From DATAQC01 sp038232455 (lineage in GTDB: Bacteria; Actinomycetota; Acidimicrobiia; Acidimicrobiales; AC-14), in contig JBBSHU010000001.1 in NCBI GenBank assembly GCA_038232455.1, positions 1-64,000 on the forward strand: DNA of 64,000 nt, read 5' to 3'. Position 1 is the stretch's first letter. Each line of letters opens with the position of its first letter. Of the stretch, positions 9,426 through 17,529 are shown piece after piece. The notes under the pieces are model-generated. The model saw nothing but the letters and a program-made list of their open reading frames with translations, was not told the DNA's origin and ran no database searches. Made by a program: the position numbers and the translations under genes.

Positions 9426-9705
9426 CTCGGGCCCCTTTCGCTCTCAGACACGGTCGTGGGGCATGCTCACCGAGAACGCTCGGAGGAGCGGCACGCCAAG
9501 GGTCGCAGCCTATCCGGCGGGTGGAACGAGGTAGTGCCTTCAAGGCAGACCGTTCTCACTGGTCGCGACATCCCGAGGTTGCCATGGCCGAACGAACCAA
9601 ACAGGACGGGCCGGGTCCGAGCCTATCCGTCTTCGGCGAACCAGTCTGGAACTAGTATTGAGCCAGATTTGGATTCACTCCAGCATCGAGGCTACTCTCC
9701 AGCGC
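9426..9705. promoter_or_regulatory. Divergent intergenic region between propeller gene and furA-katG
   Basis: About 280 bases without a convincing gene. The part nearest furA (about 9640-9690) is clearly less GC-rich than the flanks and holds short dyads around CCAGTCTGG and CCAGATTTGG. Because katG-linked FurA proteins usually repress their own operon, this AT-richer patch is the best place for the furA-katG promoter and operator. No exact operator consensus could be assigned by eye. Confidence 0.35.
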
Positions 9706-10176
9706 GTGTCCAGCGAGTCAGCCGTTGACAACACTGAAATTCTCCGCCGGCACGGTATGCAGGTCACCGCCCAGCGCCTGGCTGTACTGCAGGCGGTGTC
9801 CGACTACCCGCACAGTGCGGCGGACGACATCGACAAGGTCGTGCGGGCCGAGATCGGTGCCATCTCACTTCAGGCCGTGTACGACGCCCTGGCGGCCCTC
9901 TCCGACAAAGGCCTCCTTCGGCGCATCCAGCCCGCCGGGTCGCCGGCCCGCTACGAGGACCGGGTCGGTGACAACCACCACCACCTCATCTGCCGTATGT
10001 GCAACCGGATGGTCGACGTCGACTGTGCGGTCGGCGACACCCCCTGCCTGGCGGCCGCTGACGACTCGGGCTACGAGATCGACGAAGCCGAGGTCGTCTA
10101 CTGGGGCCGATGTCCCGAGTGTGTCGCGGCGACTACCAACGTGGAGAACAACCAGCGAAAGGACCGACGTGACTGA
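9706..10176 (+). CDS. furA: Fur-family peroxide/iron regulator linked to katG
   Basis: The GTG at 9706 gives a 156-residue Fur-type repressor starting VSSESAVDN; the longer open frame upstream uses a rare start and is unlikely. The N-terminal half is a winged helix, with MQVTAQRLAVLQ and SLQAVYDALAAL. The C-terminal half holds metal ligands: HHHLIC, the CRMC pair and the RCPEC pair, both CxxC motifs for structural zinc. The last eight bases overlap the katG start, so the two genes are co-transcribed and translationally coupled. In actinobacteria, such FurA/CatR proteins repress katG and release it on peroxide stress; regulation here is inferred from that synteny. Confidence 0.92.
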   Translation: MSSESAVDNTEILRRHGMQVTAQRLAVLQAVSDYPHSAADDIDKVVRAEIGAISLQAVYDALAALSDKGLLRRIQPAGSPARYEDRVGDNHHHLICRMCNRMVDVDCAVGDTPCLAAADDSGYEIDEAEVVYWGRCPECVAATTNVENNQRKDRRD

Positions 10177-12364
10177 AAGCGTCAGCGAAAGCGAGAACCC
10201 GGCAATTCCCAGCCCCACTCCCAAGGGGACTCGACCCAGGTCGAACCGGGACTGGTGGCCGGATCAGCTGGACCTGCAGGTTCTCCACCAGCACTCGGCC
10301 CGATCCAATCCCATGGGCGGGGACTTCAACTACGCAGACGAGTTCAAGACCCTCGACCTCGACGCGCTGAAACAGGACATCTTCGAGGTGATGACGACGT
10401 CGCAGGACTGGTGGCCGGCCGACTACGGCCACTACGGGGGGCTCTTCATCAGGATGGCGTGGCACAGCGCAGGCACGTACCGCATCGCCGACGGCCGGGG
10501 CGGCAGCGGTAGCGGTGCTCAGCGCTTTGCCCCCCTCAACAGTTGGCCCGACAACGCCAACCTCGACAAGGCGCGCCGGTTGCTCTGGCCGGTCAAGCAG
10601 AAGCACGGCCGCAAGATCTCCTGGGGCGACCTGATCGTCTTCGCGGGCAACTGCGCCCTGGAATCGATGGGGTTCAAGCCGTTCGGCTTCGGCTTCGGGC
10701 GAGAGGACATCTGGGAGCCTGAGGAGATCTTCTGGGGCCCCGAGGACGCGTGGCTCGGAGACGAGCGCTACAGCGGCGACAGGGAGCTCAGCGGTCCTGT
10801 CGGCGCCGTGCAGATGGGCCTCATCTACGTGAATCCGGAGGGACCGAACGGCAACCCCGATCCGCTGGCCTCGGCCAGGGACATTCGGGAGACCTTCCGT
10901 CGTATGGCCATGAACGACGAGGAGACCCTCGCGCTCATCGTCGGCGGCCACACCTTCGGCAAGTGCCATGGTGCCGTCGATCCGGATTACATCGGTCCGG
11001 AACCCGAGGCCTGCCCTGTCGAGACGCAAGGTCTCGGGTGGAAGAACACCTTCGGCAGCGGCAAGGGCGTCGACGCGATCACCAGCGGGCTGGAGGGCGC
11101 CTGGACCAACGAGCCGACGAAGTGGGACAACGGGTACCTCGACAACCTGTTCAACTACGACTGGGAGCTGACGACGAGCCCCGCCGGTGCCAAGCAGTGG
11201 ACTCCCAAGGATCCCTCGGCCCAGAACAACGTGCCCGATGCCCATGACCCGTCCAAGCGGCACGCGCCCATGATGCTTACGACGGACCTGGCGCTGAAGG
11301 TGGACCCGATCTACGGACCGATCGCCAAGCGCTTCCACGAGAACCCGGACCAGCTCGCAGACGCGTTCGCCAAGGCCTGGTACAAGCTGTTGCACCGCGA
11401 CATGGGACCCGTCTCGCGTTACCTCGGCCCGTGGGTTCCGGAGCCGCAACTGTGGCAGGACCCCGTGCCAGCGGTCGATCATGATCTGATCGGCGACGAC
11501 GACATCGCTGCCCTCAAAGCCAAGATCCTCGCTTCGGAACTTTCCGTCTCCCGGCTGGTCTCCACCGCCTGGGCGTCGGCGGCGAGCTTCCGTGGCACCG
11601 ACAAGCGTGGCGGGGCCAACGGGGCACGGATTCGCCTGGCGCCACAAAGGGACTGGGAGGCCAACGACCCGGCCGAGCTGGCCAAGGTGCTGCAGAGCCT
11701 CGAGGAGATCCAGCGGGAGTTCAACAGCTCACAGTCCGGCACCACGAAGGTCTCGCTCGCTGACCTGATCGTTCTGGGCGGGTGCGCGGCCGTCGAGCGA
11801 GCGGCCAAGAACGCCGGGCACGGGATCACGGTCCCGTTCGTTCCGGGGCGTACCGACGCCTCGCAGGAGCAAACCGACGTGGAGCCGTTTGCCGTGCTCG
11901 AACTGACCGCCGATGGGTTCCGCAACTACCTCCGACCCGGAGAGAAGTTGCCGGCGGAGCAGCTGCTGCTGGACCGGGCCAACCAGTTGACGCTGACCGC
12001 CCCGGAGATGACGGTTCTCATCGGCGGCATGCGGTCCCTGAACGCCAACGTCGGGCGACTCGAACACGGCGTCTTCACCGACAGGCCCGAGACGCTGACC
12101 AACGACTTCTTCGTCAACCTGCTCGACATGAGCACGGAGTGGAAGACCTCCGTCTCGTCTGAGAACGTGTACGAGGGACGTGATCGCGTGACGGGCGAGG
12201 TCAGCTGGACGGCCACCGCCGTCGACCTCGTCTTCGGTTCGAACTCCCAGCTCCGAGCCATCTCGGAGGTCTACGCATGTGCCGACTCGAAGGAGAAGTA
12301 TGTGCGTGACTTCGTGGCTGCATGGGACAAGGTCATGAACCTGGATCGCTTCGACCTCGCCTGA
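10169..12364 (+). CDS. katG: Catalase-peroxidase KatG
   Basis: The start is GTG 10169, eight bases inside furA, with AAAGGA six bases upstream. The 731-residue protein is a class I bifunctional haem catalase-peroxidase that decomposes H2O2. The distal site reads RMAWH (Arg95, Trp98, His99). The Met-Tyr-Trp crosslink partners are Tyr220 in YVNPEGPNG and Met246 in RRMAMND. The proximal haem ligand is His261 in GGHTFGKCHG. The serine matching Mycobacterium Ser315, in DAITSGLE, is present. The C-terminal duplicated peroxidase-like domain is complete, ending in WDKVMNLDRFD. Confidence 0.97.
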   Translation: MTESVSESENPAIPSPTPKGTRPRSNRDWWPDQLDLQVLHQHSARSNPMGGDFNYADEFKTLDLDALKQDIFEVMTTSQDWWPADYGHYGGLFIRMAWHSAGTYRIADGRGGSGSGAQRFAPLNSWPDNANLDKARRLLWPVKQKHGRKISWGDLIVFAGNCALESMGFKPFGFGFGREDIWEPEEIFWGPEDAWLGDERYSGDRELSGPVGAVQMGLIYVNPEGPNGNPDPLASARDIRETFRRMAMNDEETLALIVGGHTFGKCHGAVDPDYIGPEPEACPVETQGLGWKNTFGSGKGVDAITSGLEGAWTNEPTKWDNGYLDNLFNYDWELTTSPAGAKQWTPKDPSAQNNVPDAHDPSKRHAPMMLTTDLALKVDPIYGPIAKRFHENPDQLADAFAKAWYKLLHRDMGPVSRYLGPWVPEPQLWQDPVPAVDHDLIGDDDIAALKAKILASELSVSRLVSTAWASAASFRGTDKRGGANGARIRLAPQRDWEANDPAELAKVLQSLEEIQREFNSSQSGTTKVSLADLIVLGGCAAVERAAKNAGHGITVPFVPGRTDASQEQTDVEPFAVLELTADGFRNYLRPGEKLPAEQLLLDRANQLTLTAPEMTVLIGGMRSLNANVGRLEHGVFTDRPETLTNDFFVNLLDMSTEWKTSVSSENVYEGRDRVTGEVSWTATAVDLVFGSNSQLRAISEVYACADSKEKYVRDFVAAWDKVMNLDRFDLA

Positions 12365-12389
12365 TCGACGCTCCGGTCTGGTGCCCGGT

Positions 12390-12812
12390 TCAAGCTTCCT
12401 CCCACATCCCGTAGGCGTGGTTCGGGCGGAGGCGGAGAACCAAGCGGCGATCGGCCACCATGGATCGGCGGTACTCGTCCCAATCGGGGTGCTCGCCCTG
12501 GAGAGCCCGGTAGAGCTCCACCAACTCGTCGACCACGGCATCGTCTACGGCTACGGCAACGGGGGTGAGTTCGGCGTCGCCTTCGAGGACGAGGTAGGCC
12601 CAGCCGTCCGGTCGACTCACGTACAGCGACCCACGGGGGTCACGGCGCAAGTTGGCGGTCTTGGCCCTGTTGTCTGTGACGGAGATGCGCACGATCGCAT
12701 CCCGGATGGCATACATGACGTTCGACAGCTGTGGACGACCATCGTGCTTGAGCGTCACGAGCGTGCCGAGCTTTTGCTCCGATGCAAGTTGGAGGGCGCG
12801 GGTCAGATCCAT
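12390..12812 (-). CDS. PPOX-class, probably F420-dependent, oxidoreductase/biliverdin reductase-like
   Basis: A 140-residue single-domain split-barrel protein. LGTLVTLKHDGRPQLSNV at residues 15-32, RDPRGSLYVS and the WAYLVLEGDAEL segment are typical of the PNPOx-like family that binds F420 or FMN in actinobacteria. The substrate cannot be told from sequence. It is convergent with katG and separated by about 25 bases, so it is an independent transcript. A link to the oxidative-stress genes next door is possible but not shown. Confidence 0.85.
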   Translation of the reverse strand: MDLTRALQLASEQKLGTLVTLKHDGRPQLSNVMYAIRDAIVRISVTDNRAKTANLRRDPRGSLYVSRPDGWAYLVLEGDAELTPVAVAVDDAVVDELVELYRALQGEHPDWDEYRRSMVADRRLVLRLRPNHAYGMWEEA

Positions 12813-12993
12813 GGGAGGGAGGGTAGGCCGCCTGGCCGGGCGCGACCTATGTGCGAGGTACTCCCGCTTCTATGCATTGGCCCGCTGCTTCTCCGACCGG
12901 GTGACGATGGCCTGGGTGGCTGACGTCTAAGTGGAGGCGACGCACCGACGCCGGCGCATCGGTGACGACCTGGCGTCCCGGCGGTCCCGACCC

Positions 12994-14625
12994 TCAGCCG
13001 ACCCGTCGGCCGGAGGCCTGTCGAAGCCACTGGTCGGCTTTGTCGAGCCGGCGCTGAAGTTGTTCCACGGTCGCCTCGCTGATCTTCTTCAGTCCCATCA
13101 CCCGGTTCAGCTCGGCGTTCACACCGGCATGGGTCATGCCGGTGTGATGGGCGATGAGACGGCCCCTCTCGGCGTTGGCCTTGCGGAGGTGCTCCTTGTT
13201 CTCCCGGCGCGTTCGGCCGTCGGCGGCCAGGGTCGACGGCGCCTGAGTACCGGGCACTCCCGTGGGCAGCGGGGGCAGGGTGATGGTCAGCGTGGCGTCG
13301 ACGGGGGGATCCGGGGAGCCGTCGCTGTCGAGCACCCAGTCGGGGCTGTCTTCGTCAGCTAGGGGAACGGCCGAGATCGGCGCGAACAGCGAGATCTGCT
13401 CGTCATCGCCGGCCCCGACTCGCAGGTCCGGCGCCGTCACCTCCCGGTCCTGGTGGCGCAGCGAGTGGCGCCGTTGCTCGGCAATGGCGAACGCCCGCGC
13501 CCGTAGCCGGGGCTCGTCGGGAATGTACAGGAACGACTTCTGTCCCGACGAGCCCCGGGTCCAGCGCACCAGGCGACCGACGGCCTGGCGGAAGAACAGC
13601 TCGGTGGTCGTCGTCGTGGCGAACACACCGACGCGAAGGCGGGGGATGTCGACACCCTCCGACACCATGCGCACGGCCACGATCCAGGCGTCGGTACCGG
13701 AGGCGAACCGGGAGATGCACGCCGAGGCGTCCGGATCGTCAGACGTGGCCACGACCGCTCGCACCTTCAGGCGATCGGCCATAAGGCCGGCGATGGCCTT
13801 GGCGTGGTCCTGGTCGGTGGCGATGACCAGACCTCCGGCCTCGGGCTGACGCCGACGGATGACCAGTAGCTGCTCATGGGCCTGGCGCAGCACGTGCGGC
13901 AGCCACTCGCCTCCCACCGAGTACGCGGTGCGCAGGCGATGACCGGCCTGGGCGGAGCCGAGGGGATCTGCGAAACCGTGGGCGTGCACGCTGCCGTCAG
14001 GGGCGCTCCACTCCATCATCCCGTCGACGCGGGGGAAGTAGACGGGGCGCACGACTCCGCCGTCTGCAAGGGCGTCGCCGTAGCCGTACTCGTAGTCGGC
14101 AACCGCTTCGTCGGCGGCGTAGCGGACGAACGGAATGGCATGGGTGTCAGAGCGGAAGGGCGTTCCCGACAGGGCCAGGCGCCGGGGCGCGGTCTCGAAG
14201 GACTTGCGCAGGGCGTCCCCCCAAGCCCGGTCCTCGGCGGCGTGGTGGATCTCGTCGAAGATGACCATGGCGTTGTCGGCCAGGGCCCTCAGGGCACCGG
14301 CGCAGCCGGCCGCCTGTTGGTAGGTCGTGATGATCCCATGCATGTCCGGGGCCACGACCCCGTCCGCCGCCGACCACCGCCAGTCGAGGTGCAGATCGAA
14401 GCTGGACGCCGCCTGGGCCCACTGCACCTTGAGGTGGGCCGTGGGAACGACGACAACCAGACGGAGGCTGGGGTCGGCGGCCAAGGCCTGCCGGGCGGCG
14501 GTCAGGGCGAAGGTGGTCTTGCCGGCGCCGGGCGTGGCGACGGCCAGGAAGTCCGACGAGGCGATGGCCCCCACCCGTTCGAGCGCGGCCTTCTGCCAGG
14601 GGCGGAGAGTGACGGTGCGGGCCAT
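12994..14625 (-). CDS. DEAD/DEAH-box helicase (Res-type, superfamily 2)
   Basis: ATG 14623-14625 (MARTVTLRPWQKAAL) is preferred over an upstream ATG because Q-motif-like RPWQ follows at once. Over 543 residues it carries ATPGAGKTT (Walker A, about residues 31-39), FDEIHHAAED (DEAH-type Walker B), LSGTPFRSD (motif III), and GVDIPRL plus QAVGRLVRW (motifs V and VI). The C-terminal 150 residues are a family extension with a helical tail after RRENKEHLRKAN. It is a DNA- or RNA-dependent ATPase, common in actinobacterial core genomes. It is not accompanied by a methylase or specificity subunit, so a restriction role is unlikely. Confidence 0.88.
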   Translation of the reverse strand: MARTVTLRPWQKAALERVGAIASSDFLAVATPGAGKTTFALTAARQALAADPSLRLVVVVPTAHLKVQWAQAASSFDLHLDWRWSAADGVVAPDMHGIITTYQQAAGCAGALRALADNAMVIFDEIHHAAEDRAWGDALRKSFETAPRRLALSGTPFRSDTHAIPFVRYAADEAVADYEYGYGDALADGGVVRPVYFPRVDGMMEWSAPDGSVHAHGFADPLGSAQAGHRLRTAYSVGGEWLPHVLRQAHEQLLVIRRRQPEAGGLVIATDQDHAKAIAGLMADRLKVRAVVATSDDPDASACISRFASGTDAWIVAVRMVSEGVDIPRLRVGVFATTTTTELFFRQAVGRLVRWTRGSSGQKSFLYIPDEPRLRARAFAIAEQRRHSLRHQDREVTAPDLRVGAGDDEQISLFAPISAVPLADEDSPDWVLDSDGSPDPPVDATLTITLPPLPTGVPGTQAPSTLAADGRTRRENKEHLRKANAERGRLIAHHTGMTHAGVNAELNRVMGLKKISEATVEQLQRRLDKADQWLRQASGRRVG

Positions 14626-14776
14626 GACGGGAGGTCGATGATGCCAGGCCCGGCCCCGCTGCTCGCGCACCCCGCCACGCAGGGCACGGGTAGGGTATGT
14701 TCACCAGCGCCGCAGAACGTCTCTGGGGCGAGAGTAGTGAGCGGTCCGGCGGTACGACCTCCGCCCGGACGGTTCC

Positions 14777-16396
14777 TCAGCCCAGGGCGAGGGTGCGGTC
14801 GATGCGGACGGCGTCGAGGAGGCGACGATCGTGGGTGACGAGCACGAGGGTGCCGTCGTAGCCCTCGAGGGCGTCCTCCAGTTGTTCGATGGCCGGGAGG
14901 TCGAGGTGATTGGTGGGCTCGTCGAGGACGAGGCAGTTGACACCCCTGGCCATGAGCACGGCCAGCGTGGCCCGGGTTCGTTCACCGGGCGTGAGCGACA
15001 TCGCCGGGCGATTGACGTGGTCGGCGCCCAGCCCGAACTTGGCCAGCAGTGAGCGGGCCTCGGACTGCACCTCGGTCCCGCTCTCGGCCAGGAAGGCGGC
15101 CAGCAGCGTGTCGCCCCCGGCGAGGCGGCCGCGCCCCTGGTCGACCTCGCCGACCACCACGCCGGGACCGAGCCACCGCTCTCCCGCGGCGAGGGGGACC
15201 CGACCGAGGATCGCCGCCAGCAACGTCGACTTGCCGCTGCCGTTCGATCCGAGGATCGCCAGTCGGTCACCCCAGTTGATCTCGACGTCGATGGGCCCGA
15301 GCCGAAACGCTCCTCGCTCGACGACCGCGCCATCGAGGCGGGCCACGACGTCGCCGCTGCGAGGGGCAGAGGCAACCGAGAACCGGAGGTCCCACGCCTC
15401 CCACGGCTTGTCCACCGGCGTGAGGCGCTTGATGGCCTTCTCGGTGACGCGCACCTTGGCCGCCTGCTTCTCGGTGCGGTTGGTGAAGAACCCTCGCTGG
15501 GCCTTGTCGTGGTCGCGCGGCCGGGTCTTGGCCGCGCGCACCCCCTGGACGGCCCACTGGCGCTGGGTCCGGACTCGCTCCTGGAGGCCGCGACTGGTGG
15601 TCCGGTGCTCCTCGAAGGTCTCCTCGGCGTGGCGGCGCGCCGTCGCCCGTTCCTCGAGGTAGGCCCGCCATCCGCCGTCGAAGACCGACGCGGTGTGTCC
15701 GTGTTCGTGGATCTCGCACACCGAGGTGATGGTGCGCTCGAGAAACGCCCGGTCGTGAGACACGATCACCGCGCCGACCGCCAGCGTGCGGAGAAAACCC
15801 TCCAGCCGCTCCAGCCCGGCGAAGTCCAGGTCGTTGGTGGGCTCGTCGAGGAGGAACACGTCGAACTGCGACAGGAGGACACCGGCCATGGACGCCCGGG
15901 CCGCCTCGCCTCCGGACAGCGTGGCCGTGTCCTGGTCGAGAAGTTCAGGAGCCAGGCCGAGCTCGGCCCAGAGAGGACCGATCCGACTCTCGAGGTCGGC
16001 GCCACCGAGTGCCATCCAGCGTTCGAGAGCGGTCGCATACCGGAGGTCACTTTCGGCTTCCCCGTCGGCCATGGCGGCGGTGGCGGCATCGAGGTCGGCG
16101 TCGGCCGCCTCGACCCCGGTGCGCCGGACGAGGAAATCCCGCACCGTCTCGCCGGCGCGTCGCTCGGGCTCCTGGGGCAGGTAGCCGACCGTCGCCGTCG
16201 GGGGCGCCAGCGCCACCGATCCCCCCTCGAGCGGCTGGAGACCGGCGAGGGCGCGCAGCAGGGTCGTCTTGCCCGTGCCGTTGGCCGCCACCACGCCGAT
16301 GCGGGCGCTGGGCGGGACAATGAGACTCACGCGAGCGAGGACCAGGTGGTCGCCGAACGCGACGGTGAGATCGCGGGCGACGAGGGTGGCGGGCAT
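14777..16396 (-). CDS. ABC-F family ATPase
   Basis: The 539-residue protein has two ABC ATPase domains on one chain and no membrane segment. Domain one carries ANGTGKTTL near residue 40, TLSGGEAARAS and FLLDEPTNDLD; domain two carries GSNGSGKSTL, SLTPGERTRAT and LVLDEPTNHLD. The linker between them is charged and coiled-coil-like, as in ABC-F proteins that act at the ribosomal E site in translation control or antibiotic protection. The antibiotic-specific subclass cannot be decided by eye. It lies nine bases downstream of the RNase H fusion gene on the same strand, so they probably share a transcript. Confidence 0.9.
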   Translation of the reverse strand: MPATLVARDLTVAFGDHLVLARVSLIVPPSARIGVVAANGTGKTTLLRALAGLQPLEGGSVALAPPTATVGYLPQEPERRAGETVRDFLVRRTGVEAADADLDAATAAMADGEAESDLRYATALERWMALGGADLESRIGPLWAELGLAPELLDQDTATLSGGEAARASMAGVLLSQFDVFLLDEPTNDLDFAGLERLEGFLRTLAVGAVIVSHDRAFLERTITSVCEIHEHGHTASVFDGGWRAYLEERATARRHAEETFEEHRTTSRGLQERVRTQRQWAVQGVRAAKTRPRDHDKAQRGFFTNRTEKQAAKVRVTEKAIKRLTPVDKPWEAWDLRFSVASAPRSGDVVARLDGAVVERGAFRLGPIDVEINWGDRLAILGSNGSGKSTLLAAILGRVPLAAGERWLGPGVVVGEVDQGRGRLAGGDTLLAAFLAESGTEVQSEARSLLAKFGLGADHVNRPAMSLTPGERTRATLAVLMARGVNCLVLDEPTNHLDLPAIEQLEDALEGYDGTLVLVTHDRRLLDAVRIDRTLALG

Positions 16397-16405
16397 CTGG
16401 GTCCT

Positions 16406-17440
16406 CTACGCCGAGGTCGCCGGGGCGACGACCCACACGTCGGCCTCGCCCAGGCTGTCGTTCAGGGCGCGGACCAGGCGCCCGACGTCGGCGCCCTCGC
16501 CGTCCCACACCACGACCGCCTCGGCCGCGTTGCGGGCCAGCCAGGCGTCGCGCCGGCGCAGGGCCGCCCCGGCCTGTGGGCGGGTGGCGGGAGTCTTGGC
16601 CTCGAGGACCACCTTGGTCTCGGCCCCATCGAGCAACTGGCGGAAACGGGCCCTGGAGGCGGCCGGCCACATCGTGTCGGGTTCGGGATAGGCGAGCACG
16701 GCCACGTAAGGAACGCCGGCGGCGGCCGCCGCTTCGGCCCCCAGCTGCTCGGCTCCCAGCCCCAGGCCGGTGACCGCGACCAGGTCGGGATGGAGTTGGC
16801 GCTTGGCGGCGAGGATCTCGGCCAGGCGGTCGCGGGTGCGGTCCGCTACCGGGTTGGAGTCGTAGCCGCCCAGAGCCGGCGGCTTCTCGCCGGCGACCAG
16901 GACGGAGTGCCCGGCCGGTATCCGGGCATCGGTCGCCTGGTAGCCACCGGAGCGACCCGGATGACCAGGGTCGTCGGCGTCGCCGAGGTTGAGCGGAGGT
17001 TCGTCCCCCGTCCTGGCCTGCTGGGTACGGGCGGACTCCACGGCCAGCCGGTCGACCAGATCGTTGAACGGATCGCCCCCGTGGCCCTTGACCCAGCGGA
17101 AGCTCACCCGATCGGGCTCGGCCCGAACGGCCTCGATGAGCGGCTCCCACAGGTCGCGGTTGGCCACCGGTTGCTTGGCCTTGGTGCGCCACCCCCGGGC
17201 GATCCACCCCTCCCACCAGCGGTCGCGGAAACAGTTGACGACGTAGGTCGAGTCGCTCACCACCTCGAGGGGACCGGCCAGGGTGGTCACCGCCTTCAGG
17301 GCCGCGGTCAGCTCCATGCGCTGGTTGGTGGTGGCCGCTGCTGACCCGCTGGCGAACCGGCCATTGGGCACGGCCCATGCCCAACCGCCGGGACCGGGGT
17401 TTCCCATGCACGCGCCGTCGGTGTAGGCGACCGTGGTCAT
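16406..17440 (-). CDS. rnhA: Ribonuclease H fused to SLOG (YpsA/DprA-like) domain
   Basis: Residues 1-140 are an RNase HI domain that degrades RNA in RNA-DNA hybrids. VAYTDGACMGNPGPGGW holds the first catalytic Asp, RMELTAALKA the Glu, VSDSTYVV the second Asp and WVKGHGGDPFND the His/Asp. Residues about 175-340 form a Rossmann-like domain with HSVLVAGEKPP, VTGLGLGAEQLGAEAA and PYVAVLAYPEP, resembling the SLOG superfamily of nucleotide-binding sensors. A linker of about 35 residues joins them. SLOG domains often bind nucleotides or nucleotide-derived signals, so the fusion suggests a regulated or moonlighting nuclease. It is followed closely by the ABC-F gene. Confidence 0.85.
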   Translation of the reverse strand: MTTVAYTDGACMGNPGPGGWAWAVPNGRFASGSAAATTNQRMELTAALKAVTTLAGPLEVVSDSTYVVNCFRDRWWEGWIARGWRTKAKQPVANRDLWEPLIEAVRAEPDRVSFRWVKGHGGDPFNDLVDRLAVESARTQQARTGDEPPLNLGDADDPGHPGRSGGYQATDARIPAGHSVLVAGEKPPALGGYDSNPVADRTRDRLAEILAAKRQLHPDLVAVTGLGLGAEQLGAEAAAAAGVPYVAVLAYPEPDTMWPAASRARFRQLLDGAETKVVLEAKTPATRPQAGAALRRRDAWLARNAAEAVVVWDGEGADVGRLVRALNDSLGEADVWVVAPATSA

Positions 17441-17529
17441 CGCAGCATCTTGGCGCGCGGCAGTGGAAAGACACGATTCATGTTCCGGCGGCCGTCACCC
17501 TGGTCGTCCAGCCGTGAAAGCATAGGGAG

